Shown here piece by piece: positions 43,766 through 52,195 of a stretch of 64,000 nucleotides of DNA (positions within the stretch are counted from its first letter, which is position 1; the number at the start of each line of letters is the position of its first letter). This DNA is from Prauserella isguenensis (GTDB taxonomy: Bacteria; Actinomycetota; Actinomycetes; Mycobacteriales; Pseudonocardiaceae), in the NCBI RefSeq assembly GCF_014191605.1, contig NZ_JACHWU010000008.1, positions 62,001-126,000 on the forward strand. Reading direction: 5' to 3'. The notes beneath the pieces were generated by a model. It saw only the letters and a list, made by a program, of their open reading frames with translations. It was not told the DNA's origin and searched no databases. A program made the position numbers and the translations under genes.

Positions 43766-44944
43766 GTGGACCACACCACACTCGCCCTGATCGAGCTGGG
43801 CGCGGTCTTCCTCCTACTCGGCGTGCTCGGCAGGGTGGCGCAGCGCGTCGGCATGTCGCCGATTCCGCTCTACCTGGTCGGCGGGCTGTTCTTCGGCGAG
43901 GGCGGCGTGGTCGGGCTGGGCGACATCGGCCAGTTCACGCACCTGGCCAGCGAGATCGGCGTCGTGCTGCTGCTCCTGCTGCTCGGGCTGGAGTACTCGG
44001 CGGCCGAACTCGTCGGCGGGATGAAGCGGTCCTGGCCGGCCGGCGTCGTCGACATCGTGGCCAATGCCGCGCCGGGTGCCGTCGTGGCGCTGCTGCTGGG
44101 CTGGGGGCCGATCGGAGCGGTGGTACTGGGAGGCGTCACCTACATATCCTCGTCCGGCATCATCGCGAAGGTCCTCGGCGACCTGGGCAGGCTCGGTAAC
44201 CGCGAGACGCCGGTCGTGTTGTCGATCCTCGTGTTCGAGGACCTGGCGATGGCGCTGTACCTGCCGATCCTCACCGCGGTCCTCGGCGGTGTGAGCCTCG
44301 TGGGCGGGCTGACCGCGGTCGGCATCTCACTCCTGGTCATCTCGGTCGTGCTGGTGATCGCCATCAAGTACGGGCGGTTCGTCTCCGCGATCGTCGACAG
44401 CGACGACCGCGAGGTGTTCCTGCTGCGCGTGTTCGGGTCGGCGCTGCTGGTGGCCGGTCTGGCCCAGGCACTGCAGGTCTCGGCCGCGGTGGGTGCGTTC
44501 CTGCTGGGCATCGCGATCTCGGGGTCGACCGCGGAGAACGCCACCCGCCTGCTGGAACCGCTGCGCGACCTGTTCGTGGCGGCGTTCTTCGTGGTGTTCG
44601 GTCTGAACACCGACCCCGCGTCGATCCCGCCGGTGCTGGTCTGGGCCGTCGTGCTGGCCGTGGTGACGACGGTGACCAAGATCGGCACCGGGTGGTGGGC
44701 GGCCCGGCGTTCGGGGGTCGGCAGGCTCGGACGCGCGAGGGCCGGTGCGGCCCTGGTGGCGCGCGGCGAGTTCTCGATCGTCATCGCCGGCCTCGCGGTG
44801 AGCGCCGGCGCCGTCGAAGGCGAGCTCGCCGCCCTGGCGACCGCGTACGTGCTGCTGATGGCGATCCTCGGCCCGACCGCCGCCCGCGTGGTCGAGCCCG
44901 TGGCCCGGAGGCTGCAGCCGCGCCGGGCGACGTCCGGCGTCTGA
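43766..44944 (+). CDS. KhtU/Kef-type cation:proton antiporter
   Basis: 392 residues, about 12 membrane helices, CPA2 family. Signatures are IPLYLVGGLFFGEGG, LLLLLLGLEYSAAEL, SSSGIIAKVLGDLGRLGNRE, SILVFEDLAMALYLP and AGAALVARGEFSIVIAGL. It probably exchanges K+ (or Na+) for H+ under control of the KhtT-like subunit. No soluble TrkA-N domain is attached, as in KhtU. Start GTG 43766. Confidence 0.9.
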   Translation: MDHTTLALIELGAVFLLLGVLGRVAQRVGMSPIPLYLVGGLFFGEGGVVGLGDIGQFTHLASEIGVVLLLLLLGLEYSAAELVGGMKRSWPAGVVDIVANAAPGAVVALLLGWGPIGAVVLGGVTYISSSGIIAKVLGDLGRLGNRETPVVLSILVFEDLAMALYLPILTAVLGGVSLVGGLTAVGISLLVISVVLVIAIKYGRFVSAIVDSDDREVFLLRVFGSALLVAGLAQALQVSAAVGAFLLGIAISGSTAENATRLLEPLRDLFVAAFFVVFGLNTDPASIPPVLVWAVVLAVVTTVTKIGTGWWAARRSGVGRLGRARAGAALVARGEFSIVIAGLAVSAGAVEGELAALATAYVLLMAILGPTAARVVEPVARRLQPRRATSGV

Positions 44945-45039
44945 GTGGTCGCCGAACGCCACCCGGCCGTACACCGCGCACGCCGCTACCGTCGTGGATG
45001 TACGGATCGGTCCAGACGCGCTCGAGCGAGGAGAACTCC

Positions 45040-45468
45040 ATGCCAGACACCGTGTACACCGCGATCGCGACCTCCACCGGCGACGGCAGGCGCGGCGGCA
45101 GGGCCGCCACCAACGACCAGACTCTCGACGTCACACTCGCCGTCCCGGCCGAGATGGGCGGCACGGGCGCTGGCACCAATCCGGAACAGCTGTTCGCGGC
45201 GGGCTGGGCCACCTGCTTCCACTCCGCGCTGAAGGCCGTCGCCGCCGAGCGGAAAACGACGATCAGCGACTCGGCCGTGGTCGCCGAGGTGCAGTTGCGA
45301 TCGCAGGAAGGCGGCGGGTTCGGCCTCGCCGCGGATCTGCACGTCGAACTGTCCGGCGTCGACCAGGCCACGGCCGACGAGCTGACCGAGGCTGCCCACG
45401 CGATGTGCCCGTACTCGAACGCCACCCGCGGCAACATCCCGGTGACCGTCGACGCCACGGTCGCCTGA
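45040..45468 (+). CDS. ohr: Ohr-type organic hydroperoxide resistance protein
   Basis: 142 residues. Both redox cysteines are present: Cys59 in GWATCFHSAL and Cys123 in CPYSNATRGN; the substrate-pocket Arg near RRGGRAATND is conserved. It reduces organic and lipid hydroperoxides using lipoylated proteins. GAGGAGAACTCC precedes ATG 45040. No OhrR-type MarR gene is adjacent. It follows the antiporter by 95 bp and converges with rluB. Confidence 0.92.
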   Translation: MPDTVYTAIATSTGDGRRGGRAATNDQTLDVTLAVPAEMGGTGAGTNPEQLFAAGWATCFHSALKAVAAERKTTISDSAVVAEVQLRSQEGGGFGLAADLHVELSGVDQATADELTEAAHAMCPYSNATRGNIPVTVDATVA

Positions 45469-45554
45469 GGCCCGGCCCCTCGGAGCGCCCTCCCCCGAAG
45501 CACCGCCCCCTCGGGGTGCGGTCGCGCCGAGTCGTCCTCACCGAACGCCGGCGG

Positions 45555-46295
45555 TCACGACCCGACGGCCTTGTACAGCGAGCCGATCTCCTTGCGGTTC
45601 AGCTTGCGGATCGCGCCGGGCTTGGTCTGCCCGAGCTGCACGCCGCCGACCGACGTGCGAACGAGTTTGCGCACCGGGTGGCCCACCTCCCGCAGCAGCC
45701 TGCGCACGATGTGCTTGCGGCCCTCGTGCAGCACGAGCTCGACCAGCGTCCGCCCGGCCTGGACGTCCTTGACGCGGAACTCGTCGACCCGCACCCGACC
45801 GTCCTCGAGCTCGACGCCGCTGCGCAGACGTTTCCCGAGACCCCGCGGCACGGAGCCGTCGACCTCGGCCAGATACGTCTTCGGCACATGGAACGAGGGG
45901 TGCATCAGCTTGTTCGCCAGGTCGCCGTCGTTGGTCAGCAGCAGCAGGCCCTCGGTGTCGGCGTCGAGCCTGCCGACGTGGAACAGCCGCTCCCTGCGGT
46001 TGCGCACGTAGTCACCGACGCACGGCCTGCCCTCCTCGTCGGACATGGTGCTGTGCACGCCCTTCGGCTTGTTCAGCGCCAGGTAGACCAGCGTGTCGTC
46101 CACGATCAGCCGCTCGCCGTCCACGTGGATCACCGCGGTGTCCGGGTCGACCCGCTTGCCGAGTTCCCGCACGGCCTCGCCGTCGACGCTCACCCGGCCC
46201 TGCGCGATCAGCTCCTCGGACGCGCGCCGCGACGCGACGCCGGCCTGCGCGAGCACTTTCTGCAGGCGAACCCCTTCGGGGTTGCTAGATGTCAT
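45555..46295 (-). CDS. rluB: 23S rRNA pseudouridine synthase (RluB-like)
   Basis: 246 residues. N-terminal S4 RNA-binding domain (RLQKVLAQAGVASRRASEELI) and an RsuA/RluB catalytic domain with the catalytic Asp in GRLDADTEGLLLLTNDG, plus KTYLAEVDG and EGRKHIVRRLL. Overlaps the end of scpB by 11 bp. Equivalent to Rv1711, which lies between scpB and cmk in M. tuberculosis. Confidence 0.92.
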   Translation of the reverse strand: MTSSNPEGVRLQKVLAQAGVASRRASEELIAQGRVSVDGEAVRELGKRVDPDTAVIHVDGERLIVDDTLVYLALNKPKGVHSTMSDEEGRPCVGDYVRNRRERLFHVGRLDADTEGLLLLTNDGDLANKLMHPSFHVPKTYLAEVDGSVPRGLGKRLRSGVELEDGRVRVDEFRVKDVQAGRTLVELVLHEGRKHIVRRLLREVGHPVRKLVRTSVGGVQLGQTKPGAIRKLNRKEIGSLYKAVGS

Positions 46296-47145
46296 CGATC
46301 GAATCCACCTCGGGTAGCAAGGGTGCGATGGGCGGCAGGTCGTTCAACGACTCCAGGCCCAACCGCTCCAGGAACAGCTCGGTCGTCACGTAGAGCGTGC
46401 CGCCGGACTCGCCGTCGGCGCCGCTCTCCTCGATCAGACCGCGCTGTACGAGCGTACGGATCACGCCGTCGACGTTCACACCGCGTACCGCCGCGACCCT
46501 CGAGCGCGTGACCGGCTGCCGGTAGGCGATGACCGCGAGCGTTTCGAGCGCCGCCCGCGTGAGCTTCGACCGCTGCCCGTCGAGCAGCAGCTTCTCCACG
46601 AACGGGGCGTACGTGTCACGCGTGTAGAACCGCCAGCCTTCCGCCGATCGGCGCAGGTCGAACCCGCTGCCGCGGTCGGTGTAGTCCTCCGCCATCGTGC
46701 GCAACGTCTCGGTGACCCGGTCGACGGGCTGTTCCAGCGCGCCGGCCAGGGTCTCCTCCCCGACCGGCGCGTCGACCACCAACAGCATCGACTCCAACGC
46801 GGACACCAACGTGTCGTACTCGGACACGTCCGGCAGCACCCGGTCCTGCGCCACCGCCGTGAGGCTCGTGTCCTCACCGTCGGCCGAACCCCCGCCGAGT
46901 GCGTCGCCGTCTGCGGAGTCCTGGCCTGCAGGGTGCTCCACGGCGGCTGCGATGTCGCGGGCTGCGATGTCGCGGCCACCGGCGGCTGCGAGGTCGGGAA
47001 CCTCCCCGCCGGTGCTGTCGACCGCACCACCGTCGGTCGGGGCGCTGTCCGACTCGGGGCCGCCGGTCACGGCCCTGTCCGTGGTGACGGCATCGGCGCC
47101 GGGGCCGGGGCCGACGTGCGCATCGATGTCGTGTGGCTCGTTCAC
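46285..47145 (-). CDS. scpB: Segregation and condensation protein B
   Basis: 286 residues. The conserved ScpB domain (about 105-286) has winged helices: LVSALESMLLVVDAPV, GWRFYTRDTYAPFVEKLL, LTRAALETLAVIAYRQPVTRSRVAAVRGVNVDG and GTLYVTTELFLERLGL. The first 100 residues are a disordered Gly/Ala/Asp-rich extension with a short DIAARDIAAA duplication. Binds ScpA and SMC to form condensin. GTG overlaps the scpA stop (GTGA). Confidence 0.93.
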   Translation of the reverse strand: MNEPHDIDAHVGPGPGADAVTTDRAVTGGPESDSAPTDGGAVDSTGGEVPDLAAAGGRDIAARDIAAAVEHPAGQDSADGDALGGGSADGEDTSLTAVAQDRVLPDVSEYDTLVSALESMLLVVDAPVGEETLAGALEQPVDRVTETLRTMAEDYTDRGSGFDLRRSAEGWRFYTRDTYAPFVEKLLLDGQRSKLTRAALETLAVIAYRQPVTRSRVAAVRGVNVDGVIRTLVQRGLIEESGADGESGGTLYVTTELFLERLGLESLNDLPPIAPLLPEVDSIDDI

Positions 47146-48191
47146 CCGTACTCCTCGTCGTCCGTGTCGGCGTCCCGGTCGGCCTCGGCCCGGGCCGTGG
47201 CCTCCTCGAGCGAACCGCCCGTCCAGCGCACGTGCAGCTCGCCGAGCGCCTCCTCCTGTTCGAGGTTCACCGACTTCTCCCGGTAGAGCTCGAGCAGTGC
47301 GAGGAACCGTGCGACCACCTCGAGGGTGTGTTCGCAGTCGGCGACGAGGTCACGGAACGTGCCCGCCCCCTGTTCGGCGAGCCGCAGGCGCAGCACGGCC
47401 GCGTGTTCGCGCACCGACACCCTGCCCATGTGCAGGTGGTCGAGCGATACCTCGGGCGTGGGTTTGGGCCGGAACACACCGAGCGCGATGTCGGCGAACC
47501 GGTCCGGGGTGACGCCGAGCATCACCTCGGGCAGCAGGCCGAGGTAGCGCTCCTCCAGGCTCACCGACCGTGGGTACCGCCGGAGAGCACCCGCCTCGAG
47601 CTCACCGAAGAGCGCCGCGACCTGCTTGTAGGCGCGATACTGCAACACCCGCGCGAACAGCAGGTCACGTGCCTCCAGCAGTGCCAGGTCGTCCTCGTCC
47701 TCGACCTCCGCCGACGGCAACAGCCGCGCGGCCTTCAGGTCGAGCAGCGTCGCCGCGACGACGAGGAACTCGGTGGTCTCGTCGAGGTTCCACTCCTCGC
47801 CGAGCGACCGGGTGTGGGCGATGAAATCGTCGGTCACCCGGTGCAACGCGACCTCGGTGACGTCCAGCTGGTGCTGCGAGATCAGCTGCAGCAGCAGGTC
47901 GAACGGCCCTTCGAAGTTCTGCAGCCGCACCTGGAACCGAGGCGGACCGTCGGCCGACTCGCCACTGCCGGCACCGCCCTCGTCGCCGTCCCCACTCGCC
48001 CCGGCCGCGCCGCTCGCGGCGATCTCCCCGGATTCGTTTGCGACGGATTCGTTCGCGACGGGGTCGCTCGAGGTGGCGTCCCGGGGCTCGTCGGCGAGCG
48101 CCTCGGCGCCGTCGGCAGGGACGGGTTCATGGGTGGCCGCGTCGGTCGGTGTGTCGTCGGCGTCCGGCTGGGGCTGCGCCCCGTGGTTCAT
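47142..48191 (-). CDS. scpA: Segregation and condensation protein A (kleisin)
   Basis: 349 residues. After about 80 acidic disordered residues comes FQVRLQNFEGPFDLLLQLISQHQLDVTEVALHRVTDDFI (split: FEGPFDLLLQLI is the ScpA signature), then ATLLDLKAARLLPS and a C-terminal winged helix with FLALLELYREKSVNLEQEE. It bridges SMC heads with ScpB. Start ATG 48191 overlaps the RHH gene stop by one base (TGATG). Confidence 0.93.
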   Translation of the reverse strand: MNHGAQPQPDADDTPTDAATHEPVPADGAEALADEPRDATSSDPVANESVANESGEIAASGAAGASGDGDEGGAGSGESADGPPRFQVRLQNFEGPFDLLLQLISQHQLDVTEVALHRVTDDFIAHTRSLGEEWNLDETTEFLVVAATLLDLKAARLLPSAEVEDEDDLALLEARDLLFARVLQYRAYKQVAALFGELEAGALRRYPRSVSLEERYLGLLPEVMLGVTPDRFADIALGVFRPKPTPEVSLDHLHMGRVSVREHAAVLRLRLAEQGAGTFRDLVADCEHTLEVVARFLALLELYREKSVNLEQEEALGELHVRWTGGSLEEATARAEADRDADTDDEEYG

Positions 48192-48742
48192 CAGTTCGTG
48201 GCTTCCTGGTCGTCGAGGTCGCCGTCGCGCAGCCGCGTGACGAGGACGGAGTCCTCGCCGCCGGCCTCGAAGTCGGCCAGCAGCACGGCGACGGCCTCGC
48301 GCACGATGCGCCCGCGATCCACCGCGAGGTCGTGCGACGCACGCAGGGCCAACCGGGCCTGCTCCATCGCGACCAGCTCGTCGCCGGACAGGTACACCGT
48401 GATCTTCGCGTCGTGCTTCTGCCTGCCCGAGCCGCGGCGGCCCGCCTTCGCCAGTCCGCCCGAGTCCGACGTCGCGGGCTTCGCGGCCGTCGTCGAGGCC
48501 GTCCGCTTCCGGGTGGGCTCCGGTTCCCCGGCCGTCCGGTCCGCGGCCGTCTCCGCCTCGGCGGGCGGCTCGTCGGCCGCCCGGGCCGGGACGTCGGCCG
48601 CGGGCGCCTCCACCGATTCCGCGTCCGGAGCCGCCGCGGGTGCGGGCGGGCCCGCAGGTGTCACGGCGCCGTCCCCGAACACGGGGTTGCTGGTGCGGCG
48701 GAACAGTTCGGACGCCCCGGGCAGGGATGCTCGCCTGCTCAC
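48191..48742 (-). CDS. Ribbon-helix-helix-like protein beside parA and scpAB
   Basis: 183 residues. The N-terminal 110 are Pro/Ala/Glu-rich and disordered. The C terminus has a likely ribbon-helix-helix: beta strand AKITVYLSGDEL, helix VAMEQARLALRAS and a second helix RGRIVREAVAVLLADFEA. Such proteins often bind DNA as dimers and act as centromere-binding partners for ParA-type ATPases. It overlaps parA by four bases upstream and scpA by one downstream. Function is inferred from context only. Confidence 0.65.
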   Translation of the reverse strand: MSRRASLPGASELFRRTSNPVFGDGAVTPAGPPAPAAAPDAESVEAPAADVPARAADEPPAEAETAADRTAGEPEPTRKRTASTTAAKPATSDSGGLAKAGRRGSGRQKHDAKITVYLSGDELVAMEQARLALRASHDLAVDRGRIVREAVAVLLADFEAGGEDSVLVTRLRDGDLDDQEATN

Positions 48743-49749
48743 CGGCCGATCACCTCACGTGCCAGCTGCCGGTACGCCGCCGCACCCGCCGAACGAGGAG
48801 CCCACTTGGTGATCGGTTCACCGGCCACAGTGGTCTCCGGGAACCGCACGGTGCGGTTGATCACCGTGTCGAACACGGTGTCGCCGAATGCCTCCACCAC
48901 GCGCGCCATGACCTCCTTCGAATGCAACGTCCTCGGGTCGAACATCGTGGCGAGAATGCCGGTGATGTCCAGTTTGGGGTTGAGCCGTTCGCGCACCTTA
49001 TCGATGGTGTCGATCAGCAACGCCACGCCCCGCAGACTGAAGAACTCGCACTCCAGCGGGATGATCACGCCGTCGGACGCGGTGAGCGCATTGACGGTGA
49101 GCAGTCCCAGCGACGGCTGGCAGTCGACAAGAACATAGTCGTACTGCTTCATCACCGGATGCAGCACCCTCAGTAGCGTGTGCTCACGCCCGACCTCGGC
49201 GACCAGCTGCACCTCGGCCGCCGACAGGTCGATGTTGCTCGGCAGCAGGTCGATGCCCTCGAGCTTCGTGTTCCGGATGACGCCGTCGACCGGCAGCGAC
49301 CGCTCCATGATCACGTTGTAGACGCTCTGCTCGAGCTCGTGCGGCTGCACACCGAGACCGACCGACAGGGCGCCCTGCGGGTCGAAGTCGACGAGCAGCA
49401 CGCGCCTGCCGTACTCGGCGAGCGCGGCGCCGAGATTGATCGTCGACGTGGTCTTGCCCACGCCACCCTTTTGGTTACACATCGCCAGCACGGTCGCCGG
49501 GCCGTGCGTGTGCAGCTCCGGGGGTTCGGGAATCTCCCGCAGCGGCCTGCCGGTCGGGCCGAGCTTGACCTCCTCGGCCTGCTCGCCACCGGTCCGGTCC
49601 TCGCCGGCAGCGGCGGGTGCCGTGTCGGCCGCGGCCGCACCGGAGTAACCGGGGCCGGCCGCGGGTTCGGACGTGGCGCCTGCGGTCGCACCGCTGCCCC
49701 CGGCGGTCGTGTCGCCGGACTGGGATCGCGGCTGCTGGGAGGTCGACAT
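48739..49749 (-). CDS. ParA/Soj family chromosome-partitioning ATPase
   Basis: 336 residues. After about 80 disordered residues comes the deviant Walker A CNQKGGVGKTTSTINLGAAL, then VLLVDFDPQGALSVGLG, DYVLVDCQPSLGLLTVNAL and IPLECEFFSLRGVALL. It corresponds to Rv1708, a second ParA-like protein distinct from the oriC-proximal parA. Its tight overlap with an RHH gene and scpAB suggests a role with condensin or segregation. The ATG at 49749 begins a five-gene overlapping unit. Confidence 0.9.
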   Translation of the reverse strand: MSTSQQPRSQSGDTTAGGSGATAGATSEPAAGPGYSGAAAADTAPAAAGEDRTGGEQAEEVKLGPTGRPLREIPEPPELHTHGPATVLAMCNQKGGVGKTTSTINLGAALAEYGRRVLLVDFDPQGALSVGLGVQPHELEQSVYNVIMERSLPVDGVIRNTKLEGIDLLPSNIDLSAAEVQLVAEVGREHTLLRVLHPVMKQYDYVLVDCQPSLGLLTVNALTASDGVIIPLECEFFSLRGVALLIDTIDKVRERLNPKLDITGILATMFDPRTLHSKEVMARVVEAFGDTVFDTVINRTVRFPETTVAGEPITKWAPRSAGAAAYRQLAREVIGR

Positions 49750-49912
49750 AGGGCGGAAGCTCCTCCTTGGGGCAAGAACGCCGTCAGCCTATTCGCGGTG
49801 TAGACATAGCGGCAAAGAGGCTCGCCGCACGTCGAGCCGATTGTCGCCGACCGGCCCGGTTCCGTGGAGACCGGACACGCCGAGGCGGCGATGGTGGCGG
49901 CGGGATGTGCCG

Positions 49913-49937
49913 CGTGGCACGGGCGCCGCGTGCCACG
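49913..49937. terminator. Hairpin downstream of xerD
   Basis: CGTGGCACG (49913-49921) and CGTGCCACG (49929-49937) form a perfect 9-bp stem with a 7-base loop between xerD and parA. The same core forms the palindrome at 36775-36802. Confidence 0.55.
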
Positions 49938-49968
49938 GCGCCGGTGGCGGCCGGCGACACCGGCACGG

Positions 49969-50907
49969 TCAGCGGAGTGCGCGTGGGTGCGCGGTCGCGT
50001 ACACCTCGCGCAGCGTGGTCACGGTGACGAGGGTGTAGACCTGCGTGGTGGACACCGAGGCGTGCCCGAGCAGTTCCTGGACCACCCGCACGTCGGCGCC
50101 GCCTTCGATGAGGTGGGTGGCGAACGAGTGCCGGAGCGTGTGCGGTGAGACGGTCGCGCTGAGGCCCGCCCGCTCCGCGGCGGTCTTGAGCACGTGCCAC
50201 GCACTCTGCCGCGACAGCCTGCCGCCGCGCGCGTTGAGGAACACCGCGGCCGTGCCACGCCCCGACTTGGCCAGCACCGGACGCGCACGGACGAGATAGG
50301 CGTCGAGTGCGTCGAGTGCGGGCCTGCCGATCGGCACGAGCCGCTGTCTGCCGCCCTTGCCGTCGAGCAGCACGGTGCGCTCGACGGTGTCGATGTCGTC
50401 GACGTCGAGGCCGACCGCTTCGGAGATTCGGGCGCCGGTCGAGTACAGCAGCTCCAGCAGGGCACGGTCCCGCAACGGGCGCTCCCCGTCCGGCGCAGGA
50501 GTGGCGAGCAGGCTCAGCACGTCGTCGACCGGCAGGGCCTTCGGCAACCGCCGCGCGGGCGCCGGGGGATGCACGTCGCGGGCGGGGTCGTGGGTGGTGA
50601 TGCCATCCGCACTGGCGAACTTGTGCAGCCCGCGCACCGCCACCAGCGCCCGGGCCGCCGACGAGGCCGCCAGCGGCCGGTGCTCGTCATCGCCCTCCCG
50701 CAGCACTGCGCCGAACTCGGCGACGTGTGCGGGCTCCACCGCCGCCGGGTCGGTGATGCCGTTGCGCTGCAGGAACTCGACGTAGCGGCGCAGGTCACGG
50801 GCGTACCCGTCGAGCGTGTTCTTCGACGTGCCGCGCTCCACCGCGAGGTGGTCGAGATAGGTCGCCACGACGTGTTCGACGGAGCCTCGCGAGCGTGTCA
50901 CGCGCAC
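49969..50907 (-). CDS. xerD: Site-specific tyrosine recombinase XerD
   Basis: 312 residues. N-terminal SAM-like core-binding domain and C-terminal catalytic domain with the tyrosine-recombinase residues: Arg in STGARISE, Lys in DGKGGRQR, His/Arg in [13 protein letters not shown], His in [10 protein letters not shown] and nucleophile Tyr in VYTLV. Resolves chromosome dimers at dif with XerC. Start GTG 50907 or 50901. Location matches Rv1701, so it is the housekeeping enzyme and not an integrase. Confidence 0.93.
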   Translation of the reverse strand: MRVTRSRGSVEHVVATYLDHLAVERGTSKNTLDGYARDLRRYVEFLQRNGITDPAAVEPAHVAEFGAVLREGDDEHRPLAASSAARALVAVRGLHKFASADGITTHDPARDVHPPAPARRLPKALPVDDVLSLLATPAPDGERPLRDRALLELLYSTGARISEAVGLDVDDIDTVERTVLLDGKGGRQRLVPIGRPALDALDAYLVRARPVLAKSGRGTAAVFLNARGGRLSRQSAWHVLKTAAERAGLSATVSPHTLRHSFATHLIEGGADVRVVQELLGHASVSTTQVYTLVTVTTLREVYATAHPRALR

Positions 50908-51027
50908 ACTCTAGACGGATCGACCCCGTCGGCAGGCGTATTCACCAGGCCTGTCCCCCAGGTTCGCGTGGGCGAGGCGCGCCGGCGAAAAGCGCCGAAC
51001 CGGCGTCGAAACGGTACCGTCGAGCCC

Positions 51028-51528
51028 ATGACGCAGGACCCGAACGAGCTCCGCGTCGGAGACACCGAACGGGAGGAAGCCTCCCGCGTGCTCGCCGACC
51101 ACTTCAGCTCCGGCCGGCTGTCGATGGGCGAGTACGAGGACCGTGTGGGTGCGGCCGCCGCGGCACGGACGCGTGCTGATCTGAGCGGACTGTTCAACGA
51201 CCTTCCCGCGCCGCACCCGACCTTCCTCCGACCTCCGTCCGCGTCGCTCCCGCCGACGACACCCCGCCCCGGTTCGGTGCCCACCGTGAACCGCACGGCC
51301 GATGTGCTGCCACCGTCCGACAAGTCGAAAATCGTCGCCGGGGTGCTGCAGATCCTGCTGCCGTTCGGCATCGGCAGGTTCTACACGGGACACACCGGCT
51401 TGGCGCTCGCCCAGTTGTTCGTGACGCTGCTGACACTCGGCATGGGCGCGATCTGGCCGTTCATCGACGGGATCGTGCTACTGGCCAAGGGCGGAGTCGA
51501 CGGCGACGGCCGCCGACTCCGCGACTGA
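51028..51528 (+). CDS. DUF1707 and TM2 domain membrane protein
   Basis: 166 residues. N-terminal DUF1707 (LRVGDTEREEASRVLADHFSSGRLSMGEYEDRV), a Pro-rich linker, then a TM2 domain with two helices (IVAGVLQILLPFGIGRFYTG and LAQLFVTLLTLGMGAIWPFIDGI, joined by a short polar turn). Similar proteins are widespread in actinobacteria with unknown function. Divergent from xerD, convergent with the Nudix gene (34 bp). Confidence 0.8.
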   Translation: MTQDPNELRVGDTEREEASRVLADHFSSGRLSMGEYEDRVGAAAAARTRADLSGLFNDLPAPHPTFLRPPSASLPPTTPRPGSVPTVNRTADVLPPSDKSKIVAGVLQILLPFGIGRFYTGHTGLALAQLFVTLLTLGMGAIWPFIDGIVLLAKGGVDGDGRRLRD

Positions 51529-51562
51529 TCTCGCCTCCGGCCGCCGGTGCCGCGGCCGGGCG

Positions 51563-52195
51563 TCAGTCGTCGCGAAGCCGTTCGGCGAACGTCATCGGCC
51601 GGTGCCGCCACGGGGCGTGCGGCCCACGCGGGGAGCGCCGCCCGGCGATGACGGTGTGCGCCGCGAGGATGCCCCCGACGCTGGCCCCGTTGACGATCTC
51701 GCCCGCCAGCACCATCCCGACCGCATCGTCCAGGGGGACGGTCGTGATCGTCAGATCCGCCTCCTCGTCCCCGTGAGCCTGCCGCGGCACCGCCGTGAGG
51801 TCACGCGCCAGGTAGACGCGCACCACCTCGTCGGTGAAGCCCGGGGACGCGGCGACCTCGACGAGCGTGTCCCACCGCGCCGCAGCCAGTCCGGCCTCCT
51901 CGACGAGCTCACGCGCCGCGGTGTCCACCGGATCCTCACCGTCGACGTCCAACAGGCCCGCGGGCAGTTCCCACAGCCTGTCCTGCACCGGATGGCGGTA
52001 CTGGTGGATGAGCGTCACACCGCCGTTGTCGTCGACAGCGCAGACGGCCACGGCGCCAAGGTGTTCCACCACCTCGCGCCGCGCCGTCGCACCGCCCGGC
52101 ATCGCCACCTCGTCGACGCGCAGCCCCACGACGCGTCCGATGTGGATGTCCCGCGTGGACACCACGTCGAACTCGTGCGTGCCCGGCTCGGTCAC
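51563..52195 (-). CDS. Nudix hydrolase, ADP-ribose pyrophosphatase type
   Basis: 210 residues. The Nudix box is [20 protein letters not shown] followed by AGL, with the catalytic REL-x-EE segment intact. N-terminal strand [24 protein letters not shown] and the [19 protein letters not shown] stretch are typical of ADP-ribose pyrophosphatases; M. tuberculosis Rv1700 occupies the same position next to pyrG. GTG 52195 overlaps the pyrG stop (GTGA). Confidence 0.9.
   Translation of the reverse strand: MTEPGTHEFDVVSTRDIHIGRVVGLRVDEVAMPGGATARREVVEHLGAVAVCAVDDNGGVTLIHQYRHPVQDRLWELPAGLLDVDGEDPVDTAARELVEEAGLAAARWDTLVEVAASPGFTDEVVRVYLARDLTAVPRQAHGDEEADLTITTVPLDDAVGMVLAGEIVNGASVGGILAAHTVIAGRRSPRGPHAPWRHRPMTFAERLRDD

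Noticed and set aside
49969-50907. Integrase of a mobile element
   Set aside because: Synteny with Rv1701 and full XerD features show it is the housekeeping dimer-resolution recombinase; no att duplication found.
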